Origin: Oscillospiraceae bacterium
GTDB taxonomy: Bacteria > Bacillota > Clostridia > Oscillospirales > Oscillospiraceae
Direction: 5' to 3'
Assembly: GCA_009783555.1 (NCBI GenBank)
Contig: WRDH01000027.1
Location: 1-42,207 of the forward strand
Length of the DNA: 42,207 nt
Shown piece after piece: positions 1-6,883 of the stretch (position 1 is its first letter; each line of letters starts with the position of its first letter). Below the pieces are notes generated by a model. The model had not been told where the DNA came from and searched no databases. It saw nothing but the letters and a program-made list of their open reading frames with translations. Position numbers and translations under genes: made by a program.

Positions 1-139
1 TAACTTTAAATCTTTTCATCTTGAGTAAGTCGCTGCCATTGTAGTATCCTTTATCAGCAAGAAGTGTAAAGCGTTTGAAACCCTGCCTCTTGAGGCGTTT
101 AGCCATTATTCCCAGATGTCCTTCTCCTACATGGAAAAC
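1..139 (-). mobile_element. Possible DDE transposase fragment (IS1182/IS4-like) fused in frame
   Basis: The last visible residues of the frame above include GHLGIMAKRLKRQGF and LLADKGYYNGSDLL. The ADKGYY-(N/S)G motif is the neighbourhood of the second catalytic Asp in IS1182/IS4-type DDE transposases, and a preceding 'L..MAK.AK' helix is also usual there. This is unlike the propeller-like lipoprotein sequence before it. I infer that an insertion sequence has fused in frame with the lipoprotein gene. The element continues beyond the window, so its ends and completeness cannot be judged. Confidence 0.45.
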
Positions 140-1048
140 TCCGGATATCCCCGCCTCAACCCATTCGAGCAAGGTCATTTGCACACGGGTTTCGGTACAA
201 TAGCCATATAAATATATTCCGTCTGACATCAGTATATCAAATGAGGAACTCTCGGATGCAGGAAACAACGAATCATAATTTCGCGGCGCGACAGGATAAT
301 CCCTGCCCCAAGCCTTTTCTGCAAAATTAATTTCCCGAAGAGTATGCTTGCCTTCAACAGTATCAAGAACCGCAACATTCTCATTAGGCAACCTGACAAT
401 ACCACCGAACCTATGCAGAGAATCATTTAGCTCAAAACTTGTATGCTGCTCACTATCAAGACATAATAAATACAATTCCGATTCCCCGGGATTCCAAACA
501 GAAACAACAATACTCCTGTTCGATATAATAGCTTGATCTATATCACGCTGAACTAAATTGACCCGGAAAAATTCGCTGAAGTCACGGCGTAACTCCTGAT
601 ACCCATCACGGTTGTACTCGCTATAGAAGACGACTTTTTCATCATCGTTGTTTTCCAATATGAATACGGCGATATTCCCTTCAACCGTCACGGAAAAGTC
701 CAAAAGAACAGAGTTAGGGTTCAGCTCTATCTCCGTTCTTTGTACATCACTCCCGTCGGCAGCAATGCTCATAAAAACAGCCTTCTGCCGTTCATCGTGT
801 TCTCCATCAATAAAGCACAGATATATCCGCCCCTCATGTGTATGTGCCGCTTGGAGCTGATCACCCGTCACCGGCAAAGATAACCGGACAGCCTGATATA
901 TATAAGATTCAATATAATCAGTTTTGACTTCAAACGAAACATCCGGATCAGCAGATGAATCATCATCCACACCCTGCGTCTTTCCGCAGGATGTGAGCAA
1001 TAATACAGCTATACAAACAGCACTCAAAATAATAATTACAGTTTTCAT
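1..1048 (-). CDS. Secreted lipoprotein, 3' end open at window edge and probably disrupted
   Basis: Translating the minus strand from ATG at 1048 gives at least 349 codons with no stop before the window edge. The N-terminus MKTVIIILSAVCIAVLLLTSCGK is a lipoprotein signal peptide; the LTSC lipobox predicts lipidation of Cys22 and anchoring outside the membrane. The body (residues about 30-300) has beta-propeller-like segments such as SVLLDFSVTVEGNIAVF and RLPNENVAVLDT, typical of clostridial secreted lipoproteins of unknown role. A ribosome site (GGAGG on the minus strand, 1056-1060) precedes the ATG. From about position 139 downward the frame changes character and resembles a transposase (see that entry), so the native C-terminus is probably missing. 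Confident as a lipoprotein; ligand or function not recognised. Confidence 0.8.
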   Translation of the reverse strand, partial: MKTVIIILSAVCIAVLLLTSCGKTQGVDDDSSADPDVSFEVKTDYIESYIYQAVRLSLPVTGDQLQAAHTHEGRIYLCFIDGEHDERQKAVFMSIAADGSDVQRTEIELNPNSVLLDFSVTVEGNIAVFILENNDDEKVVFYSEYNRDGYQELRRDFSEFFRVNLVQRDIDQAIISNRSIVVSVWNPGESELYLLCLDSEQHTSFELNDSLHRFGGIVRLPNENVAVLDTVEGKHTLREINFAEKAWGRDYPVAPRNYDSLFPASESSSFDILMSDGIYLYGYCTETRVQMTLLEWVEAGISGVFHVGEGHLGIMAKRLKRQGFKRFTLLADKGYYNGSDLLKMKRFKV

Positions 1049-1318
1049 ACAATAACCTCCGGGAAACATGCCACCATAATTATGTAACAACAGCAAAACC
1101 GACGGCATATGTCATTTAACAATGCTCTGCTACAAAGATTGCAGCACGGGTTTGGATTATTAGCACTGCGTCTTGAACTGTGATGGGGGTGGGTGATTGT
1201 ACCGGCAAATAAATCGCTCAAGAACTATGTAATATAAACAACATCTGTTATTATAGCATATACTGATTACAATTTGCATTATCAACTCTAAACTTACTGA
1301 CTATATGGAGGTATCATA

Positions 1319-1507
1319 ATGGCTTGTCAACAAAATACAACAATGGAATGTAATTGCACATATTCATGTCCGCGTCACGGGAAGTGCTGTGACTGTTTGG
1401 CTTATCACACCCGAAACGGGGAATTTCCGGCATGCTTCTTTTCAAAGGAAGCGGAAGCCTCATATGACCGAAGCTTGGCAAGATTGTTAAAGGATAGAGG
1501 AAAGTAA
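1319..1507 (+). CDS. DUF6485 family small Cys-rich protein
   Basis: A 62-codon gene starting MACQQNTTMECNCTY. It carries the pattern CNCTYSCPRHGKCCDCLAYH followed by GEFPACFF, seven of whose eight cysteines cluster in residues 11-26. This matches what I know of the DUF6485 family of about 60-residue clostridial proteins; the role is unknown, although the Cys spacing suggests a metal site. The ribosome site TGGAGG lies at 1304-1309, about 9 nt before ATG 1319. It stands alone, with dispersed palindromic repeats just downstream. A small GC-rich hairpin (about 1512-1530) follows the stop. Confidence 0.85.
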   Translation: MACQQNTTMECNCTYSCPRHGKCCDCLAYHTRNGEFPACFFSKEAEASYDRSLARLLKDRGK

Positions 1508-1546
1508 GACGCAGGAGCACGGCCTCCTTGCTTCGAATTGTTTGAA

Positions 1547-1643
1547 AAGACAGATGAACCGTCCCCCTGTCTTGTCAGACAGATTAACCGTCCCCCTGTC
1601 TTGCGAATTGTTTTAAAAGACAGATTAACCGTCCCCTGTCTTG
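1547..1643. repeat. Dispersed palindromic repeat cluster, three copies
   Basis: Three copies in the CCGTCCCC orientation start near 1547, 1577 and 1617. Each runs from AGACAGAT(G/T)AACC to CCTGTCTTG. Copies 1 and 3 are each preceded by a similar CGAATTGTTT spacer, so the tract partly repeats as a larger unit. Copy 3 has four C instead of five in the core. The tract separates the DUF6485 gene from the AraC-type gene. Confidence 0.9.
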
Positions 1644-1737
1644 CGATAGAGTTGACTTTCCTTTGCCGGAAGATAGCACGATATGTCACGCATTATTGAT
1701 TTTAATGTGTTACTCTGTTAATGGGAGGCGAGACCAT

Positions 1738-3198
1738 TTGGATAAAGAAACATCTGTACTCCATTCTCTTGAGTTAATTGAAAACTGCATATCAGAAAAA
1801 CTGACTGTCGAAAACATAGCGCATGGAGTCTACTTTTCCAAATATCATTTTCAGCGGATTTTTCGTGAAATCATCGGGGATAGTGTGATGGAGTATGTAA
1901 CAAAACGGAAGTTAACCCTTGCCGGCAGGGCACTTCTTGATAGCGACGCAAGCATACTCGACATTGCGCTAAACTACGGTTACGATTCGCGCGAAGGCTT
2001 TACCCGCAGCTTTAAGGCATATATGGGTGTATCGCCGAAGGAGTATCGAAAATACGGTCTCACCGCTATATCCCAAAAAGATGTAAAGGAGCGGTCAAAA
2101 ATGACATATTCAAAAACTACAGATGAAATCATACGGGAGTTAAATAATTTTATCGTAAAAGCAAAAGACACTGCAAATGCTTCTAGAAAATGTGAAGTTA
2201 CGGAGTATATTCCTTTTTGGAATGTGATATCCAGCGCGACCGATAAATATGCAGACAGAACAAAGGACGTATTAAACCGAATTACTGCTATCGCTGAACA
2301 CCCTGATGAAATCATAAACCGATTCTCGATAGTTAAAGTGCTTGATGATATTGCATTTCAATCAAATTTAATAGCGTTTAATGTAGGTTTAACAATTTCG
2401 CGAGGAAAGCCCGAACATATTACTTTACAAAAGGCTCTTTGCGATAAATACTTAGAACTGGCACGGATGGCTTCACTAAAGTCTGCGAAAATCACGGGAT
2501 TCTTCAACGAACTGTCAACTCTTATATTCGATGACATGCGACAATCCGCTGTAGAGAGACTAAATACAATAATCGATGCCGGCAAAACCGCGGTAGATGG
2601 TATTACCGGTTACGACTACATCAAAGACGAGATTACAAACATATTAGACAGTCTATCCGTACCGGCTGAAGAAGTGACGGTAAATCTGCTTGAAGAATGT
2701 CAGTTTAAGCTGAGTATTATATCAATTGCATTTGAAATTGATATATGCCGAAACCCACAAGATAAAGCGATGCTTAAAAGCTTGATCAAGTTAAATGATA
2801 GTGTTTCCGAAGCAACTGAATTTTTCAAAACACTTGTCATGCCTGAGAGTAATCCAATTATGGAACGCCCTGTTCGTGAGCGTTTATTAGACATTGTATA
2901 TCAGGTGAACGTATTGTTGTTTTATACCAGAGGTGAAATTGAGAAATTAAGCTTTGTCATAAGTGCGAAGCAGAAAGAATCGCTATTACCTATATGCGTG
3001 AAGATAGATGAGTTTGTCAGATTTGCACACTCTGCATTCGATGATATAAAGACTGAGCAAATTGTCGAGATGCTGTCTGCTATTCATTCAGATATGACCG
3101 CCAAATCAGATTATTTAAATGAGTTTGGAGGTCCTTTCAAATTCATTGCAAATGAGTTAAAGAATTTAACTAAAGCAGTACCAAAGTGGTTGGAATAA
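1738..3198 (+). CDS. AraC-family transcriptional regulator with long C-terminal sensor-like region
   Basis: The likely start is TTG 1738, because GGGAGGCG (1723-1730) is a good ribosome site 7 nt upstream; an in-frame TTG at 1663 lacks one. The product has about 486 residues. Residues 5-105 form a two-helix-turn-helix AraC DNA-binding domain (LTVENIAHGVYFSKYHFQRI, then ILDIALNYGYDSREGFTRSF and the GVSPKEYRK end). Having the HTH at the N-terminus and a long helical tail is known in clostridial effector-binding AraC proteins. Residues about 200-226 (VLDDIAFQSNLIAFNVG) closely resemble the signalling hairpin of methyl-accepting chemotaxis proteins. No obvious regulated neighbour; DNA binding is confident, the signal is unknown. 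Confidence 0.85.
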   Translation: MDKETSVLHSLELIENCISEKLTVENIAHGVYFSKYHFQRIFREIIGDSVMEYVTKRKLTLAGRALLDSDASILDIALNYGYDSREGFTRSFKAYMGVSPKEYRKYGLTAISQKDVKERSKMTYSKTTDEIIRELNNFIVKAKDTANASRKCEVTEYIPFWNVISSATDKYADRTKDVLNRITAIAEHPDEIINRFSIVKVLDDIAFQSNLIAFNVGLTISRGKPEHITLQKALCDKYLELARMASLKSAKITGFFNELSTLIFDDMRQSAVERLNTIIDAGKTAVDGITGYDYIKDEITNILDSLSVPAEEVTVNLLEECQFKLSIISIAFEIDICRNPQDKAMLKSLIKLNDSVSEATEFFKTLVMPESNPIMERPVRERLLDIVYQVNVLLFYTRGEIEKLSFVISAKQKESLLPICVKIDEFVRFAHSAFDDIKTEQIVEMLSAIHSDMTAKSDYLNEFGGPFKFIANELKNLTKAVPKWLE

Positions 3199-3217
3199 TT
3201 AACGATGAAGCAATAGA

Positions 3218-3253
3218 GAAGCAGGAGAAGCAAGAGGACAGTTCTCCTGCTTC
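3218..3253 (+). terminator. Stem-loop after the AraC-type gene
   Basis: A perfect 12-bp stem (GAAGCAGGAGAA at 3218-3229 and its complement at 3242-3253) with a 12-nt loop lies 20 nt after the stop codon. No clear T tract follows, so termination is plausible but not certain. Confidence 0.5.
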
Positions 3254-3264
3254 CTGCTTCTGAT

Positions 3265-3358
3265 GCAAGACAGGGGGACGGTTCATCTGTCTTTGTAGAA
3301 ATTTAACACAAGACAGGGGGACGGTTCATAAGACAGGGGGACGGTTCATGTGTCTTGA
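3265..3358. repeat. Dispersed palindromic repeat cluster, three copies
   Basis: Three copies in the GGGGACGGTTCAT orientation: one complete copy (3267-3293), then two fused copies (3309-3357), the first of which ends after GGTTCAT and continues directly into the next AAGACAG end. The fusion suggests copies recombine or are copied next to each other. Confidence 0.9.
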
Positions 3359-3416
3359 CCACGTCTTGTTTTCCCCTGCTTTGTTTTTTCCAATTTTTTT
3401 ACATAGCAGAGAATAC

Positions 3417-3445
3417 TTGACTAACGGGAAACCTTGATGTAAAAT
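3417..3445 (+). promoter_or_regulatory. Sigma-A-type promoter of the hicAB pair
   Basis: TTGACT (3417-3422), a 17-nt spacer and TAAAAT (3440-3445) sit about 30 nt upstream of the hicA start. Spacing is ideal and each hexamer matches consensus at five positions. Confidence 0.6.
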
Positions 3446-3475
3446 GTAACTGAAATGTGGTTAATGGAGTTGCGT

Positions 3476-3733
3476 ATGGGTAAAAAAGAAAAGCAAATCA
3501 TGCGGTTATTATCTAAACCGAAGGATTTCACTTTTGCTGAATTATCTAGTTTGTTGAAAGCACTTGGGTATACTAAAGATAATAAAGGAAAAACATCCGG
3601 CTCGCGAGTTGCGTTTATTAATCTGACGACATCTTGCGTTATACGATTGGATAAGCCGCATCCGAGTAATGAGCTAAAAGCATACCTGATTAACTATGTC
3701 ATAAACAACCTAAAGGAGAACGGAGATATATGA
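3476..3733 (+). CDS. hicA: HicA family mRNA interferase toxin
   Basis: An 85-residue product starting MGKKEKQIMRLLSKPKDF. ATG 3476 is chosen over ATG 3455 because TGGAG at 3465-3469 is well placed and family members start here. The fold signature is present: FTFAELSSLLKALGY, then KTSGSRVAFIN, then RLDKPHPSNELKAYLI, matching the HicA subgroup with a TSGSRV core. HicA toxins are small double-stranded-RNA-binding-fold ribonucleases that cleave mRNA. In related proteins I recall 'RLHKPHP'; here the His is Asp, which could weaken activity. It overlaps hicB by 4 bp (ATGA), so the two are translationally coupled. Confidence 0.85.
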   Translation: MGKKEKQIMRLLSKPKDFTFAELSSLLKALGYTKDNKGKTSGSRVAFINLTTSCVIRLDKPHPSNELKAYLINYVINNLKENGDI

Positions 3734-4080
3734 ATAGTGTTGAATATAAAGGATATCTGGGTATAGTGGAGTTCAGTCAGGATGATATGGTTTTTCATGG
3801 AAAAATTCATGGCATAAACGATCTTGTTACCTTCGAAGCTACAACAGTAGAACAATTGATGTCTGCATTTTACGAAGCAGTAGACGATTATTTGGATATT
3901 TGTGAAAGATACGGAAAGACTCCGGAAAAAGCGTACAGTGGACAATTCAATGTAAGGATAGATTCTTACTTACATAAACAACTAAGCATAAATGCGGCAA
4001 AACAAGGCGTCACATTGAATCAATGTGTAACACAAGCACTTGCACAGTACTGTTCCGAGCCTACCCGTGAATATAAGTAA
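3730..4080 (+). CDS. hicB: HicB family antitoxin
   Basis: A 116-residue product. Residues 1-75 form the partially degraded RNase H-like HicB fold (YKGYLGIVEFSQDDMVFHGKI, then FEATTVEQLMSAFYEAVDDY). Residues 80-112 form a ribbon-helix-helix DNA-binding segment (FNVRIDSYLHKQLSINAAKQ, then LNQCVTQALAQY). HicB proteins neutralise HicA and repress their own operon. The ATG overlaps the hicA stop, giving the usual toxin-first order of this family. Confidence 0.9.
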   Translation: MNSVEYKGYLGIVEFSQDDMVFHGKIHGINDLVTFEATTVEQLMSAFYEAVDDYLDICERYGKTPEKAYSGQFNVRIDSYLHKQLSINAAKQGVTLNQCVTQALAQYCSEPTREYK

Positions 4081-4100
4081 CAAACAAGAATGGAGTAAAT

Positions 4101-5261
4101 ATGGATATAAGAAGAAGTAAAACAGAATGCAATCCATCTGATGTCGGATATGAAGAGTCGAGGCTCGATACTGTAAACAGGTTCTTTGAACGGATGATAA
4201 ACGATAAAATAATCAACGGCGTATCGTACCGTCTTGCAAGGCGCGGTAAGGTGTTCGCAGCAGCAGCGCTGGGAAGCCGGCATTACACTGACTCAAATTT
4301 GCTGATGGAGTCGGACACGATATTTAGAATTGCATCGCAAACGAAAATGTTCGTATCAATTGCTATACAGATGCTTGTTGAAGATGGCTTACTCTCAGTC
4401 GAAGACAAAGTTGCTAAATATATCCCGCAATTTGATGGTGCGCCATACAATGAGATTTCAATATTTCATCTGTTGACCCATACATCAGGCTTGTATCACG
4501 AGGGGATAATAGAGGATAAGCATCACATCAGCTCGTGGGAGCATATTTCCAGGCAAAACGAGATTGACGGTGCGAACACAGATTGGATTGCCGCAGCATT
4601 ATCCGCGGGAATGCGACGTAATCCGGGAGAAGAGTGGCAATACAGCTCAATCGGCTATGCAATATTGTGTGCGATAGTAGAAAAGGTAACCGATACAGGA
4701 AGCAAGGAGTTTATCATCAACCGCATATGTAAGCCCTTGGGGATGAATGCAACAACATTTGATCCATCTTTGGAAGAACTCCGTAACGGTGTAATATTCG
4801 ACGAGGAATCAGAGGACGAGATTAAAGATCTTGCGAGCGGCAATAAACGTGAAAACGGTGTTTGGGATGTCATGCCCGGCGCTTCGCTGTTCTCAAATAC
4901 AAATGATCTTCTGCGATTTGGACTCATGCTTTCTCAATGGGGACGGCTTGACGGAGTTAGAATTTTGGGACGAAAAACAGTTGAAACACTGTCTACGCAA
5001 CGTTTGTTCAATGTCCCGAACTATTGCTGGGGAGCAAACGATACCGATCGTAAATATGGTTTAGGTGTTGATATGCGTCATATTCCCGGCTCTCTCATAT
5101 CACCGGGAACATATTTTCACGAAGGTGCCGGGCACAGCGTGCTTATAGTTGACCCTGTCGAAGAAATGGTCTGCAGTTGCGTCTATCCGTGGGTTAACAA
5201 CGAATGGAACGCAGATTGCAACAACCGCCTATATAACGTAATGTGGTCAGGGGTTATATAG
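4101..5261 (+). CDS. Serine hydrolase, class C beta-lactamase fold
   Basis: A 386-residue product with all three catalytic motifs of the beta-lactamase/esterase EstB family: SQTK (SxxK, residues 79-82, nucleophile Ser79), YSS (residues 181-183) and HEG (residues 340-342). The fold landmarks TIFRIASQTKMF, LLTHTSGL and PGEEWQYSSIGY are clear. No signal peptide is seen, so it is probably cytoplasmic and more likely an esterase or D-amino-acid-type peptidase than a resistance enzyme. The ribosome site TGGAG lies about 8 nt before ATG 4101. It follows hicB by 20 nt. Its 3' end overlaps the convergent CorC-like gene by 15 bp. Confidence 0.85.
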   Translation: MDIRRSKTECNPSDVGYEESRLDTVNRFFERMINDKIINGVSYRLARRGKVFAAAALGSRHYTDSNLLMESDTIFRIASQTKMFVSIAIQMLVEDGLLSVEDKVAKYIPQFDGAPYNEISIFHLLTHTSGLYHEGIIEDKHHISSWEHISRQNEIDGANTDWIAAALSAGMRRNPGEEWQYSSIGYAILCAIVEKVTDTGSKEFIINRICKPLGMNATTFDPSLEELRNGVIFDEESEDEIKDLASGNKRENGVWDVMPGASLFSNTNDLLRFGLMLSQWGRLDGVRILGRKTVETLSTQRLFNVPNYCWGANDTDRKYGLGVDMRHIPGSLISPGTYFHEGAGHSVLIVDPVEEMVCSCVYPWVNNEWNADCNNRLYNVMWSGVI

Positions 5262-6548
5262 TAAGCCAGATGAACCGTCCCCCTGTCTTGAGACCCTCAC
5301 GGTGGCGATTCGTTTGTCGTGTACTTTTTCAACACTGAACAAAAGTCCTTCGTATTCCAATTCCGGGGTTTCGTCCTCGGTGGGGATACGTCTTAGCTGA
5401 CCAATTAGAAAACCGCTTAGGGTTTCGTATTCATCAACGGGTAAGTCCACTGTAAAAAGCTCCTGTACTTTTGATAATTCCACTCCGCCTTGCATGATAT
5501 AAGAGCCATCATCCATAGGAGTAACATCCGATACATCAACAGTATCGTACTCATCCGAAATGTTGCCGACGATTTCTTCAACCAAATCTTCTATGGTGAC
5601 TATACCGACCGTGCCGCCATGTTCGTCTACTATGATTGCCATATAGACGGCATTCTTTTGCATTTCACGAAGCAACTCATCGGATTTCATAATCGACGGT
5701 GCGAAAAACGGCTCACGCAACAGCGGGGCGACGCTAAATCCGGATGTGTCCTTATTGTCAACCATGTATTTTAAGATATCTTTTATATGTATAATACCCT
5801 TGACGTTATCAATACTCTCGTCGTAGATTGGCAGGCGTGAGATTTGTTTTTCCATGAATATGTTAATAACATCGTCAAAACCGGCTGTCATAGGCAAGGC
5901 AACAATGTCAACTCTGTGTACACTGGCGTCTACAACTGTTTTCTCGTCAAGCTCAAGCACATGGCTTAATATGTCAAGTTCACTGTCGTCGATGCTTCCG
6001 GACTCGCTGCTCGATTTAAGCATCATGCGTAGTTCTTCTTTTGTGATTTCTTCTACATTTTCGTCGTTTTTTATTCCGAAAAGCCTCAAAAGCGAGCTTG
6101 CCGATATCGACAGGAGCTTTACGAACGGGTAAACAATTGCAGATAGTATGTTTAGCAGACGAATTGTGGCAAGAGCAAACACGATGCCTTTTCTCAATGC
6201 AATCCGCTTTGGGATCAGTTCACCGAAAATCAATGTAAAATATGTCAGAATAACCGTAACTGCGATAAAAACTATTGTCTCTGCTACGGTTTTTGAAATA
6301 TTTATATTAAATCCGAGAACCCATTCAACGATAGGTTCCGTAAATGATGCAGCAGCATACATACCGGAAAACAATGTTATGAAGGTGATATAGAGCTGTG
6401 TTGTCGCAAAGAAGCTGATAGGTTCTTCAAGAGCTTTAAGAAGCCGCCCGGCGTTTTTATCACCTGACTCCGAAAGCACCTTTACTTTTGTTCTGTTCGA
6501 TGAACTCAATGCTATTTCCATAGCCGAAAATACTCCGCTGATAAGCAT
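5247..6548 (-). CDS. CNNM/CorC-like (hemolysin C family) membrane protein
   Basis: About 433 residues from ATG 6548. Residues 1-170 are the DUF21/CNNM transmembrane domain (SGVFSAMEIALSSSNRTKV and FGELIPKRIALRKG are diagnostic). Residues about 190-320 are paired CBS domains (SRLPIYDESIDNVKGIIHIK, then AIIVDEHGGTVGIVTIEDLV). Residues about 340-425 are the CorC_HlyC domain. Family members are linked to Mg2+/Co2+ efflux. The last 15 or so residues (SRQGDGSSGLLYNP) are encoded by a dispersed repeat and the convergent gene's end. The start is uncertain: hydrophobic codons continue upstream of the ATG (VGILFIL) to an in-frame stop, the best ribosome site (AGGGAAG) is further upstream, and no ATG/GTG/TTG lies between. 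Confidence 0.88.
   Translation of the reverse strand: MLISGVFSAMEIALSSSNRTKVKVLSESGDKNAGRLLKALEEPISFFATTQLYITFITLFSGMYAAASFTEPIVEWVLGFNINISKTVAETIVFIAVTVILTYFTLIFGELIPKRIALRKGIVFALATIRLLNILSAIVYPFVKLLSISASSLLRLFGIKNDENVEEITKEELRMMLKSSSESGSIDDSELDILSHVLELDEKTVVDASVHRVDIVALPMTAGFDDVINIFMEKQISRLPIYDESIDNVKGIIHIKDILKYMVDNKDTSGFSVAPLLREPFFAPSIMKSDELLREMQKNAVYMAIIVDEHGGTVGIVTIEDLVEEIVGNISDEYDTVDVSDVTPMDDGSYIMQGGVELSKVQELFTVDLPVDEYETLSGFLIGQLRRIPTEDETPELEYEGLLFSVEKVHDKRIATVRVSRQGDGSSGLLYNP
5264..5290. repeat. Dispersed palindromic repeat inside the 3' end of the CorC-like gene
   Basis: One copy (AGCCAGATGAACCG to CCCTGTCTTG). It overlaps the minus-strand gene, giving its C-terminal residues SRQGDGSSG, and lies just after the plus-strand hydrolase stop. 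Confidence 0.9.
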
Positions 6549-6661
6549 GAGTATAAATAAAATGCCAACACTTAATAATATTTAAATCACTTCCCTGATT
6601 CGTCTAAAATCCCCCATGATACAAAGGGTAAGCCACAATACCATCAATATGGAGCTATGTC

Positions 6662-6730
6662 AAGACGGATGAACCGTCCCCTTGTCCTGATTACAAGACA
6701 GCAAGACAGGGGGACGGTTCATCTGTCCTG
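6662..6730. repeat. Dispersed palindromic repeats, two opposed copies plus a fragment
   Basis: A copy in the CCGTCCCC orientation (6662-6689), a partial AAGACAG end, then a copy in the GGGGACGG orientation (6702-6730). The inverted pair could fold into a long hairpin between the divergent CorC-like and WxL genes. Confidence 0.88.
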
Positions 6731-6750
6731 AAATGCTCCTCTGAAGATTT

Positions 6751-6794
6751 ACAGGATACTGTGTATCGAAAATTGACGGGTAGCATTAAAATGC
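6751..6794 (+). promoter_or_regulatory. Shared WxL-locus promoter box, copy 1
   Basis: The box ACAGGATACTGTGTATCG (6751-6768) is followed after exactly 18 nt by TAAAATGC (6787-6794). The same arrangement recurs at 9634 and 20188. ACAG-N4-CTGT is a short inverted repeat; TAAAAT would serve as a -10 element with the box covering the -35 position, as expected for an activator-dependent promoter. It lies about 90 nt before the gene at 6884. Confidence 0.7.
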
Positions 6795-6883
6795 TGATAT
6801 AAATACCGAAAAAGAGGCAAAAAAACCACAAAAAACTCACAAAAATGGGTTAAAGAGCAACCCCGCCGGTTAGGAAGTGCTGT

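Noticed and set aside
4101..5261. Antibiotic-resistance beta-lactamase
   Set aside because: The SxxK, YSS and HEG motifs fit the broad serine hydrolase family, no signal peptide is visible, and nothing in the context suggests resistance.
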